Positions 18,866 through 26,146 of a DNA stretch of 54,187 nt are shown here, piece after piece (position 1 is the stretch's first letter; each line of letters opens with the position of its first letter). This stretch comes from Solimonas sp. (GTDB lineage: Bacteria; Pseudomonadota; Gammaproteobacteria; Nevskiales; Nevskiaceae): contig JASBRP010000039.1 in NCBI GenBank assembly GCA_030149365.1, positions 1 through 54,187 of the forward strand, in the 5' to 3' direction. The position numbers and the translations under genes were made by a program. The notes beneath the pieces were generated by a model. That model was not told the DNA's origin, searched no databases, and saw only the letters and a program-made list of their open reading frames with translations.

Positions 18866-19441
18866 TTGGAAGCTTTCTTCGTCTCCACCGGCGCCGTGTT
18901 CCTCGGCGAGATCGGTGACAAGACCCAGCTGCTCGCCCTGCTGCTCGCCAGCCGTTTCCCGCACCGCCCCTGGGCGCTGATCGCCGGCATCCTCGTCGCC
19001 ACCGTGTTCAACCATGCCTTGGCTGGCATCGCCGGCCAGTGGCTGCGCAACCTGCTGGACCCGGCCTGGCTGCCGTGGATCGTCGGCTTTTCCTTCATCG
19101 CCGTGGGCCTGTGGGCACTCAAGCCCGACACCGTGGAACAGGGCGAGGCCGAGCGCGCCGGCAGCAGCGTGTTCTGGATCACCACGGTTTGCTTCTTCCT
19201 GGCCGAGATCGGCGACAAGACCCAGATCGCCACCACCGTGCTGGCGGTGAAGTACGACGCGTTGTTCCAGGTGGTCGCCGGTACCACCACCGGCATGCTG
19301 CTGGCCGACGTGCCGGTGGTGTTCCTGGGCGCGGCCCTGGCGGCCAAGCTGCCGCTGAAGCCGATCCGGTTCGCGGCGGCGGGGTTGTTCGTGGTGCTGG
19401 GGGTGCTGACGCTGATTTTCGGGCGGAGCCTGGCAGGGTAA
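18866..19441 (+). CDS. GDT1/TMEM165 (UPF0016) family manganese exporter
   Basis: The 191-residue protein has six membrane segments in two repeats, each with the family motif: GEIGDKTQ near 14-21 and AEIGDKTQ near 113-120. The acidic residues of these motifs form the cation path. Bacterial members (MneA in Vibrio and Xanthomonas relatives) export Mn2+. I start it at the TTG at 18866 because GGAG lies 7 bases upstream and it begins just before the first motif; the longer open frame runs through the riboswitch. The riboswitch predicts induction by manganese. Confidence 0.9.
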   Translation: MEAFFVSTGAVFLGEIGDKTQLLALLLASRFPHRPWALIAGILVATVFNHALAGIAGQWLRNLLDPAWLPWIVGFSFIAVGLWALKPDTVEQGEAERAGSSVFWITTVCFFLAEIGDKTQIATTVLAVKYDALFQVVAGTTTGMLLADVPVVFLGAALAAKLPLKPIRFAAAGLFVVLGVLTLIFGRSLAG

Positions 19442-19447
19442 ATCCCG

Positions 19448-19587
19448 CACCGTTCATGCCGAGTGCCGCGTCTCTCGATACAACCCGCCAAGGCGGGCCA
19501 CTCGGGATGATCGGATCCGGGTGTATCGAGGCATGGCCCGGAGGCACCTCGATACGCGACGCTTCGCGGCGCTACTCGGTGTGAACG
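19448..19587. repeat. REP-like cluster, GTATCGAGGC/CGTTCATGCCGAGTG type, locus 2
   Basis: Contains cgttcatgccgagtgccgcg, gtatcgaggca and a terminal gtgtgaacgg, matching loci at 5274-5410 and 26039-26134. It lies between convergent genes. Confidence 0.55.
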
Positions 19588-19612
19588 GTTCGGGAAGAAC
19601 AGCTAAAAGTCG

Positions 19613-21802
19613 CTAAAACAAATCCGCCGGATCTACGTCGACGGACCAGCGCACCTTCCTGGCCTCCGGCAAGCCATCCAGCCGCGTGACGCAGGCGGCC
19701 AGCAGTTTCTGCAGGGCGGCGCGGCTGCCGGACTGCAGAAGGAGCTGGGCGCGGGTGTAGCCGCCGCGCTTTTCCATCAGGGCCGGCACCGGGTCGGACA
19801 GCATCACGCCCTCGGCGTGGGGCTCCAGCAGTTCGCGGGCGGCGGCGAGGAAGCGCAGGGGCAGGCCGGCGTCCATGGACTCGGCGCGCAGCAGGGCCAG
19901 GTGGGAGTACGGCGGCAGGCCGGCGGCCTCGCGCTCGCCCAGCAGCAGCTCGGCCAGGGCGGGGTAACCGCCCTGCATCAATTGCTGCAGGGCGGGATGC
20001 TCGGGTTCATGGGTCTGCAGCAGCACTTCGGCGGGCGGGGCGGCGTCGCCCTGGATGCCGGCGCTGCGGCCGGCGCGGCCGGCGACCTGGGTGACGAGCT
20101 GGCCCATGCGTTCCACGGCGCGGAAGTCGGCGCCATACAGGGCCTGGTCGGCGCTGACGATGCCGACCAGCGACAGGCCGGGGAAGTCATGGCCCTTGGC
20201 CAGGATCTGGGTGCCGACCAGGATGCGGATGTCGCCGCTGTGGATGCCGGCAAGCAATTGTTCCAGCTCGCCTTTCCTGGTCAGGCGGTCGGAGTCGAAG
20301 CGCTCGGTGCGGACCATCGGGAAGCGGTTGCGCAGGGCGTCCTCGATGCGCTCGGTGCCTTCGCCGACCGGCTGCAGGTTCTTGCAGCCGCAGCTGGGGC
20401 AGGACGTGGGCGTGGGTTGCTGCGTGCCGCAGTGGTGGCAGATCAGGCGGCGGCGTCCGCGGTGCAGGGTCATGCGCGCGTCGCAGTGCGTGCAGGGCGC
20501 GATCCAGCCGCAGTCGTGGCAGACCAGCATCGGCGCATAGCCGCGGCGGTTGATGAACAGCAGGGCCTGGCCGCCAGCGTCGAGGTGTTGCTGCACCTTG
20601 TCGAGCAGCGGCGTGGACAGTCCGTGCTGCAGCAATTGGCCGCGCAGGTCCAGCGCCCGCACCTGCGGCGGGGCGCCGCGGCCGACGCGGGCGGCCAGCT
20701 CGATGCGGCGGTAGCGGCCGGTCCGGGCGTTGTGCAGGGACTCCAGTGCGGGGGTGGCGCTGCCCAGGATCAAGGGGATGTCGAGGCGCTGGGCGCGCAG
20801 CACGGCGACGTCGCGCGCGGAGTAGCGGAAGCCTTCCTGCTGCTTGTAGGAGGGGTCGTGCTCCTCGTCGATGACGATCAGCTCTAGCCGGGCGAAGGGC
20901 AGGAACACGGCGGAGCGCGTGCCCACCACTACCCGCGCGGCACCGCTGCGGGCGCGCAGCCAGCTCTTGGTGCGCTCGGTGTCGGTCATGCCGGAGTGGA
21001 AGGCCGCCACCCCCTCGCCGAAGCGCTGCTGCAGGCGCGCCACCAGCTGCGGGGTCAGGCCGATCTCGGGCGCCAGCACCAGGGCCTGGCCGCCGCGCTC
21101 CAGGACCTCGGCCACGCGGCGCAGGTAGAGCTCCGTCTTGCCGCTGCCGGTGACGCCCTGCAGCAGGGCCACGTCGAAGCCGGCTGCCTCCTGCAGCATG
21201 GCCAATGCTGCACCTTGCTCGGGGGTCAGTTCCGGCGGGGTCTCGGCCAGGGCAAACGGCAGTGCAGTGGCCGGTACCGCCTCCACCCAGCCCGATTCCA
21301 GGGCCGTGGCCAGGGCCGGGCCGCGCGGCAGGGCCGAGCGCGGCTGCGGGCCCGGCCCCAAGGCCTGCAGCAGTCCGCGCAGGGCCTTCTTGCGCGAGGG
21401 CAGTTCGGCCAGGGCGGCGGCGCCGGAACGGGTCAGCTGCAGGCCGGGGTCTTCCGGCAGGCGGGCCGGCTGGCCACGGCGCAGGTTGCCGGGCAGCAGG
21501 GCCCAGGCGACCTCGCCCGGCGGGTGGCGGTAGTAGTCGGCGGCCCAGCGCGCCAAGCCCAGGACCTCGCGGGTCAGCAGGGCTTCCTCGTCCAGCAGTT
21601 CCTCGACGTGGCGGTAGCCCTCGGTGTCCATGCCCGCTTCGCGCGGCGCTTCCAGGGCGATACCCACCAGATGCCGGCGCCCAAAGGGCACCTTGACGCG
21701 CATGCCCGCCTGTAGCCGTCCGCGCAGGCGGGACGGCACCAGGTAGTCGAAGGTTTTGTAGAGCGGGACCGGAACGGCAACCGCCACCAATTCGAGGCTC
21801 AC
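19613..21802 (-). CDS. priA: primosomal protein N' (replication restart helicase PriA)
   Basis: The 729-residue superfamily 2 helicase reloads the replisome at stalled forks. The N-terminal 3'-DNA-binding domain (1-100) is followed by Walker A GVTGSGKT at 216-223 and the DEEH box at 312-315. A zinc-binding insert has paired CxxC motifs (CHDCGWIAPCTHC and CHHCGTQQPTPTSCPSC). The helicase C-terminal lobe has VAGRAGRS. The family is about 730 residues long, so this is full length. A DnaA-box-like nonamer lies a few bases upstream of the ATG. Confidence 0.96.
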   Translation of the reverse strand: MSLELVAVAVPVPLYKTFDYLVPSRLRGRLQAGMRVKVPFGRRHLVGIALEAPREAGMDTEGYRHVEELLDEEALLTREVLGLARWAADYYRHPPGEVAWALLPGNLRRGQPARLPEDPGLQLTRSGAAALAELPSRKKALRGLLQALGPGPQPRSALPRGPALATALESGWVEAVPATALPFALAETPPELTPEQGAALAMLQEAAGFDVALLQGVTGSGKTELYLRRVAEVLERGGQALVLAPEIGLTPQLVARLQQRFGEGVAAFHSGMTDTERTKSWLRARSGAARVVVGTRSAVFLPFARLELIVIDEEHDPSYKQQEGFRYSARDVAVLRAQRLDIPLILGSATPALESLHNARTGRYRRIELAARVGRGAPPQVRALDLRGQLLQHGLSTPLLDKVQQHLDAGGQALLFINRRGYAPMLVCHDCGWIAPCTHCDARMTLHRGRRRLICHHCGTQQPTPTSCPSCGCKNLQPVGEGTERIEDALRNRFPMVRTERFDSDRLTRKGELEQLLAGIHSGDIRILVGTQILAKGHDFPGLSLVGIVSADQALYGADFRAVERMGQLVTQVAGRAGRSAGIQGDAAPPAEVLLQTHEPEHPALQQLMQGGYPALAELLLGEREAAGLPPYSHLALLRAESMDAGLPLRFLAAARELLEPHAEGVMLSDPVPALMEKRGGYTRAQLLLQSGSRAALQKLLAACVTRLDGLPEARKVRWSVDVDPADLF

Positions 21803-21807
21803 GGGCT

Positions 21808-21816
21808 TGTGGATAA
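21808..21816 (-). promoter_or_regulatory. DnaA-box-like nonamer upstream of priA
   Basis: TGTGGATAA, the exact complement of the consensus DnaA box TTATCCACA, lies 5 bases from the priA start codon in the leader. One box alone could be chance. Confidence 0.35.
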
Positions 21817-22089
21817 GTTTGGGGATAGTTCCGGCGGGGAATCAGGGCCTGTGTGGGGGCGGGCTAGCGCCATCTTTCCGACTCTGCAAGTTCAAAAATA
21901 AGCTTATGCAATTCAGTGGCTTCTACCGACATTGCTGCATTGTGAAGCTGTCAAGGCTTGACCTCCGCGAATCTTCGGGCGCACCGCCGTTGTGCATAAG
22001 CATGTTGCACTGCACCGAAAAGCGGGCGGTCAACCGACCGGGCCCTGGCACGTTTTATCTCTCAAGTACATCACCCCGGAGATTGTCCC

Positions 22090-22497
22090 ATGAGTAGCCG
22101 AGTATCCGCCGTTTTCGGCCTGATGGCGCTGGCCCTTTCCGCGACGCCGGCCCTGGCCGACAGCCCCGTGAACGATCGCCTGGACGCCAAGGGCGAACGC
22201 ATCGAGGAGCGCCTGGATCGCCGCGGTGATCGTATCAATGACCGCCTGGATGCCAAGGGTGAGCGCATCGAGGACCGCATGGACCACCGGGCCGACCGCG
22301 CCGAGGCCCACGGCAACGACGCCCGGGCCGAGCGCCTGGAAAAGAAGGGCGACCGGATCGAGAACGGCCTGGACCGCCGTGGCGACCGCAAGGACGACCG
22401 CCTGGACCGCAAGGGCGAGCGCGTGGAAAACCGCCTGGACGCCAAGGGTGACCGCATTGAACGCCGCCGTGACCGTAAACACGACGCTGGACAGTAA
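22090..22497 (+). CDS. exported charged hendecad-repeat protein
   Basis: The 135-residue protein has a signal peptide (cleavage after ATPALA, about 23) and then consists almost entirely of 11-residue repeats of the form RLDxKGxRIEx, about nine copies, some degenerate. The spacing predicts a long charged alpha helix or right-handed coiled coil in the periplasm. GGAGA precedes the ATG. I do not recognise a named family. It ends 10 bases before an ECF-type sigma gene and may be the first gene of that operon or its regulated product. The underlying DNA repeat (33 bases) makes the locus prone to length change. Confidence 0.75.
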   Translation: MSSRVSAVFGLMALALSATPALADSPVNDRLDAKGERIEERLDRRGDRINDRLDAKGERIEDRMDHRADRAEAHGNDARAERLEKKGDRIENGLDRRGDRKDDRLDRKGERVENRLDAKGDRIERRRDRKHDAGQ

Positions 22498-22507
22498 ACT
22501 CGGCGGG

Positions 22508-23053
22508 GTGAGCACCGCCGATCTCCAGACCCTCGACGCCTTCCTGGCGTCGGTCGAACGCCGCGCCTTCCGCATGGCCGAGATCGCCACGCGCGACCGC
22601 GACGAGGCCCTGGACCTGGTGCAGGACGCCATGCTGCAGCTGTCGCGCCGCTATGCCGGCCGCCCCGCCGAGGAGTGGCCGGCGCTGTTCTACCGCATCC
22701 TGGAGAACCGCATCCGCGACTGGCAGCGCCGGCAGACGGTGAAGAACCGCCTGTTCTTCTGGCGCGCCCCGGCCCGGGACGAGGAAGATGAGGAAGATCC
22801 GATGGCCCTGATCGCCGAACCCGGCGCCGGGCCACAGGAGGATGTTCAGCGTGCCGAGCAGATGCGCCGCCTGGAACAGGCGCTGCATGGGCTGCCGGCC
22901 CGTCAGCGGGAAGCCTTCGAGCTGCGCCTCTGGGAGGGGCTCAGCGTGGAGGAGACGGCGCGCGCCATGGGTTGCAGCGATGGCAGCGTCAAGACACATC
23001 TGCACCGCGCGCTGGCCGCGCTGCGCCAGGAACTGGAGGGGGTCTGGCCATGA
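22508..23053 (+). CDS. ECF-type RNA polymerase sigma factor
   Basis: The 181-residue product has sigma region 2 (about 12-70, RDEALDLVQDAMLQLSRRY and ENRIRDWQRRQ) and region 4 (about 118-175, LPARQREAFELRLWEGLSVEETARAMGCSDGSVKTHLHRAL). An acidic linker separates them. The GTG at 22508 is the only start that leaves region 2 whole; its ribosome-binding site is weak, which fits coupling to the repeat gene upstream. The stop overlaps the start of the next gene. The target promoter cannot be deduced. Confidence 0.88.
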   Translation: MSTADLQTLDAFLASVERRAFRMAEIATRDRDEALDLVQDAMLQLSRRYAGRPAEEWPALFYRILENRIRDWQRRQTVKNRLFFWRAPARDEEDEEDPMALIAEPGAGPQEDVQRAEQMRRLEQALHGLPARQREAFELRLWEGLSVEETARAMGCSDGSVKTHLHRALAALRQELEGVWP

Positions 23054-23400
23054 ACCACGAACACGACGACCGGATGGAAGCGCTGCGCCGCGCACTGCGC
23101 GACAGCGAACAGCTGGACACTGCAACCCGCGCGAAGCTGCGCGCCGCCCGCGCCCGCGCGATCGATGCCGCCCAGGCGCCTGCCCGGCCCTGGCTGTGGG
23201 CCGTGCCGGCCACCGCCATGGCGGTGCTGGTGGCCGCCCTGTGGCTGCCGGGCACGCCGACCACCGCCCCGCTGCCGCAGGTGCCGGCCACCACGGTGGC
23301 CTCCGAGGCGCTGGACGTGCTGACCGACGAGCAGTCGCCGGAGTTCTACCAGGACCTGGAGCTGTACGAGTGGCTGGACCGGGAGGCGGGCCGTGCTTGA
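23050..23400 (+). CDS. putative anti-sigma/DUF3619-like membrane protein
   Basis: The 116-residue protein has an N-terminal helical cytoplasmic part (1-45), one membrane helix (about 49-68, PWLWAVPATAMAVLVAALWL) and a short acidic outside tail ending in EFYQDLELYEWLDREAG. This layout and its overlap with the sigma stop (ATGA) suggest that it holds the sigma factor at the membrane. Proteins of this size next to sigma and DUF3106 genes are usually annotated DUF3619. Function is inferred from context. Confidence 0.75.
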   Translation: MNHEHDDRMEALRRALRDSEQLDTATRAKLRAARARAIDAAQAPARPWLWAVPATAMAVLVAALWLPGTPTTAPLPQVPATTVASEALDVLTDEQSPEFYQDLELYEWLDREAGRA

Positions 23401-23590
23401 AGCGCTGATGTTCCTGGCGGTGGCGGCGTTGCCGCCCAAGGCGCCCTCGCCCAGCGCGGAGCTGCTGGAGTTCCTGGCCGAGTGGCCGGACGAGGCGGCG
23501 CAGAGCCTGCTCGACGGGCGCGCCGCCACTCCCGCAAAGGACAAGGACCAGAATGAACGCCATGAGAAGCCCGATGCGAAGCTTCGCTAG
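23393..23590 (+). CDS. small hypothetical protein in sigma operon
   Basis: A 65-residue product opens with GTG inside the end of the preceding gene and overlaps the following gene by 38 bases. It has a short hydrophobic start (LEALMFLAVAALP) and an ELLEFLAEWPDEAA segment that resembles the LEFLAEW motif seen in small proteins of such clusters. Overlaps on both sides argue for coupled translation. I cannot assign a function. Confidence 0.55.
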   Translation: MLEALMFLAVAALPPKAPSPSAELLEFLAEWPDEAAQSLLDGRAATPAKDKDQNERHEKPDAKLR

Positions 23591-24083
23591 CCTCGTCGCC
23601 CTGCTGGGCCTGCTGCTGCTCGGCCCGGCCCAGGCCGCCACCGGCTGGGACCAGCTCAGCCCCGCCCAGCGTGAGGTGCTGGAGCCGATGCGCGCCGACT
23701 GGGCTGGCCTGCCCGGCGAGAAGCAGGACCGCCTTGCGCGCGGCGCGGAGCGCTGGTCGCAGCTCAGCCCCGAGCAGCGCGAGCATTCGCGCGCACGCCT
23801 GGAACATTGGCGCCAGATGTCGCCGGAGGAGCGCAAGCACATGCGCGAGAAGCGCGACCGCTTCCGTCGGCTGACGCCGGAGGAGCGCGAGCGGCTGCGC
23901 GAACGCGCCGAACAGTTCCGCCGGCTGCCGCCGCAGGAGCAGGAGCGCATCCGCCAGCGCTTCCACGAGCTGCGCGAACAGCGCCGCGCGCCGGACGCCG
24001 AGGATCGCAAGCTGCTGGGCTGCGCGCCGGACGAGCCCTGCAAGCCGCCCAAGCCGCCCAAGGGCGAGCGCCTGCCGCGCTGA
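23553..24083 (+). CDS. DUF3106 periplasmic repeat protein
   Basis: The 176-residue protein has a signal peptide (cleavage after AQA, about 28) and repeated LSPxQRExxRxRxExW units, typical of DUF3106. The mature part is strongly charged and helical with a proline/lysine tail that carries two cysteines (LLGCAPDEPCKPP). AAGGAC precedes the ATG. DUF3106 genes regularly follow a sigma and a small membrane gene, as here. The role is unknown; Spy/CpxP-like helical periplasmic sensors are a possible analogy only. Confidence 0.8.
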   Translation: MNAMRSPMRSFASLVALLGLLLLGPAQAATGWDQLSPAQREVLEPMRADWAGLPGEKQDRLARGAERWSQLSPEQREHSRARLEHWRQMSPEERKHMREKRDRFRRLTPEERERLRERAEQFRRLPPQEQERIRQRFHELREQRRAPDAEDRKLLGCAPDEPCKPPKPPKGERLPR

Positions 24084-24092
24084 TTCGCTGAC

Positions 24093-24157
24093 GTGGGAGC
24101 GACGCAAGTCGCGATTCATTCCCGATGGCTGAGCTTCGCGACTCGCGTCGCTCCCAC
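24093..24157. repeat. REP-like palindrome, GTGGGAGCGACGCGAGTCGCGA type, copy 2
   Basis: Arms 24093-24114 and 24136-24157 pair closely and match the copy at 7499-7560. A partial catgccggc palindrome follows. Confidence 0.7.
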
Positions 24158-24279
24158 CGGGAACACGACCTGCCGCTGCCGTAGCGCCCAGGCGAGGGCC
24201 CGCATGCCGGCTTTCGCCGGTACCACCGGCTTCTCGCCGGGAGGACAGGGGCGGTAGCGGACGGGTGTAAGCTGGCGTG

Positions 24280-25053
24280 ATGACCGAGTTCATCGCCGCC
24301 GCCTATGCCGACCCGCGCTTCATCTGGGTGGGCATCGTCACCGTCCTGCTCAGCGCCTTCACCTTCCTGGCGTTCGCGCTGCCGCTGACGGCGGTGGCCG
24401 CGCGTGACCCGGCCTGGGCGCGGCGCTGGAAGATCCAGAATCCCCGCGGGGCTGGCGCGATGTCGCAGCAAGAGGCCGAGCGCCGCGGCATCCTCGTGCA
24501 GGGGCCGCGCATGGTGCGCGAGTCGCTGTGGAGCTGGGCGCGCAACAACCTCTGCATGCTGGTGCTCACCCTCGCCGCCTGGCCGCTGATGAGCCTGTCG
24601 GGCGTGCACCTTGGCCCCATTCCGGCCAATTGGTGGTGGCTGTTCCCGCTGCAGCTGCTGTTCTGCATCTACCTGGACGACTTCCTCTACTACGGCATGC
24701 ACCGCGCGATGCACACGCCCTGGGCCATCACCGGCCACTACATGCACCCGGTGGAATATGTGCTGACCGGCTCGCTGGCCTTCCTCGGGCCCTCGCTGCT
24801 GGGTGCGCACGTGGCGCTGCTGTGGATCTGGATCCTGTTCCGGCAGTGGGAGGCGGCGGAGGGGCATTGCGGTTATGCCTTCCCCTGGTCACCGACACGC
24901 TGGCTGCCGTTCTCTCACGGCGCCCTGCACCACGACGCCCACCATGCGCGCGTGCGCGGCAACTACGCCGGCTTCCTCGGGCTGTGGGATCGCCGCTTCG
25001 GCACCGAGGTGCGCGGCTACGACGAGATGCGGCAGGGCTGGAAGTCGCGGTGA
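24280..25053 (+). CDS. fatty acid hydroxylase/sterol desaturase superfamily protein
   Basis: The 257-residue membrane protein has four hydrophobic regions and the histidine boxes of di-iron hydroxylases: HRAMH, then GHYMHPVEY, and HHDAHH near the C-terminus (HGALHHDAHHARV). It should use O2 to hydroxylate or desaturate a lipid or sterol-like substrate at the membrane. A GTG three bases earlier is an alternative start. The substrate is unknown. A drug/metabolite transporter gene follows on the same strand. Confidence 0.87.
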   Translation: MTEFIAAAYADPRFIWVGIVTVLLSAFTFLAFALPLTAVAARDPAWARRWKIQNPRGAGAMSQQEAERRGILVQGPRMVRESLWSWARNNLCMLVLTLAAWPLMSLSGVHLGPIPANWWWLFPLQLLFCIYLDDFLYYGMHRAMHTPWAITGHYMHPVEYVLTGSLAFLGPSLLGAHVALLWIWILFRQWEAAEGHCGYAFPWSPTRWLPFSHGALHHDAHHARVRGNYAGFLGLWDRRFGTEVRGYDEMRQGWKSR

Positions 25054-25109
25054 GCAAAGATTCCGGGAAGCCGTCCATGGCGGGACAGCAGTCACTTGAT
25101 CAATCCCCG

Positions 25110-25136
25110 GCCCGGCCATCCATGGCCGGGCGTTCG
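25110..25136. repeat. REP-like palindrome, GGCCATCCATGGCC type, copy 2
   Basis: This is the inverted counterpart of the copy at 62-90, including the cgttcg flank. A smaller gtccatggcggga word lies at 25074-25086. Confidence 0.6.
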
Positions 25137-25145
25137 GCGGGGCGA

Positions 25146-26027
25146 ATGTCCACCGGACATTCGCTTTTCCCGCCTCTCCCGGCGCTCCTGACCGGCGCGA
25201 CCCTGATCGGCCTGGCGCCGATCTTCGTGCGCCTGGCCGACGTGGGGCCCACGGCCATCGCGTTCTGGCGCGTGGTGCTGGCGGCACCGGTGTTCGCGCT
25301 GCTGATGTCACTGCGCGGCGAGAGCTTCCGCGGCACACCACTACCCGCCCTGGGCTGGCTGGCGCTGGCGGGGCTGTTCTTCGTCGGCGATCTCGCGGTG
25401 TGGCACCAGTCGATCCTGTGGACCTCGGTGGCCAACTCCACGCTGCTGACCAACCTCGCACCGGTGTGGGTGACGCTGCTGGCCTGGCTGCTATGGAAGG
25501 AACGCGTCAGTGCCGCCTTCATCGGCGGCATCGCGCTGGCCCTGCTCGGCGCGCTGCTGCTGATGGCCGATAGCCTGCAGGTGTCGCACCAGACCCTGGT
25601 CGGCGACTTGCTGGCGGTGCTGACCTCGCTGTTCTACGCCGGCTACCTGCTGGTGCTGAGCCGGCAACGGCGCTTTCACTCCACGCTGGCGGTGATGTTC
25701 TGGACCAGTGCCAGTGCCGCGGTGCTGCTGTTGCCGCTGGCGCTGCTGCAGGGAGAGGTGCTGTTGCCGCAGTCGGCGCAGGGCTGGTGGGTGCTCGTGG
25801 GCCTGGCGCTGCTGTCCCACGTGCTGGGCCAGGGGCTGATCGCCTATGGCTTCGCGCACCTGCCGGCCTCGTTCTCGTCGGTGAGCCTGCTGCTGCAGCC
25901 GCTGGCGGCGGCGGCCTTTGCCTGGCTGCTGCTGGGTGAGCACTTCGGCACGCAGCAGGCGCTGGGTGGCGCGGTGGTGCTGGCGGGCATCCTGTGGTGC
26001 CGGCGGGCGATGAAGGATGTGGCCTAG
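25146..26027 (+). CDS. EamA/DMT-family inner-membrane transporter
   Basis: The 293-residue protein has ten predicted membrane segments in two EamA repeats, each starting near LIGLAPIFVRLADVGPTAIAFWR and LAVLTSLFYAGYLLVLSRQR. The family exports metabolites or drugs. The open frame runs far upstream through a palindromic repeat, so the ATG at 25146, just before the first membrane segment, is the sensible start. The substrate is unknown. Confidence 0.88.
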   Translation: MSTGHSLFPPLPALLTGATLIGLAPIFVRLADVGPTAIAFWRVVLAAPVFALLMSLRGESFRGTPLPALGWLALAGLFFVGDLAVWHQSILWTSVANSTLLTNLAPVWVTLLAWLLWKERVSAAFIGGIALALLGALLLMADSLQVSHQTLVGDLLAVLTSLFYAGYLLVLSRQRRFHSTLAVMFWTSASAAVLLLPLALLQGEVLLPQSAQGWWVLVGLALLSHVLGQGLIAYGFAHLPASFSSVSLLLQPLAAAAFAWLLLGEHFGTQQALGGAVVLAGILWCRRAMKDVA

Positions 26028-26038
26028 CAAGTAAGGTT

Positions 26039-26134
26039 CGCTCCGAGGCACTCGAGACGATACGCCAGGGCATATCGAGGCCCGCCGCGGGGCGTGCCTC
26101 GATACACCGCTACGCGACACTCGGCATGAACGGT
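26039..26134. repeat. REP-like cluster, GTATCGAGGC/CGTTCATGCCGAGTG type, locus 3
   Basis: Contains cgatacgccagggcatatcgaggc, gcctcgatac and actcggcatgaacgg, matching the two other loci. It lies between convergent genes. Confidence 0.55.
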
Positions 26135-26146
26135 TCGGTGATTGGA

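Noticed and set aside
19817..20887. 356-codon frame opposite priA
   Set aside because: Shadow of priA; glutamine/glycine-rich without domain.
22090..22497. Histone-like or DNA-binding role for the charged repeat protein
   Set aside because: It has a clear signal peptide and balanced acidic and basic residues, so an exported helix is more likely.
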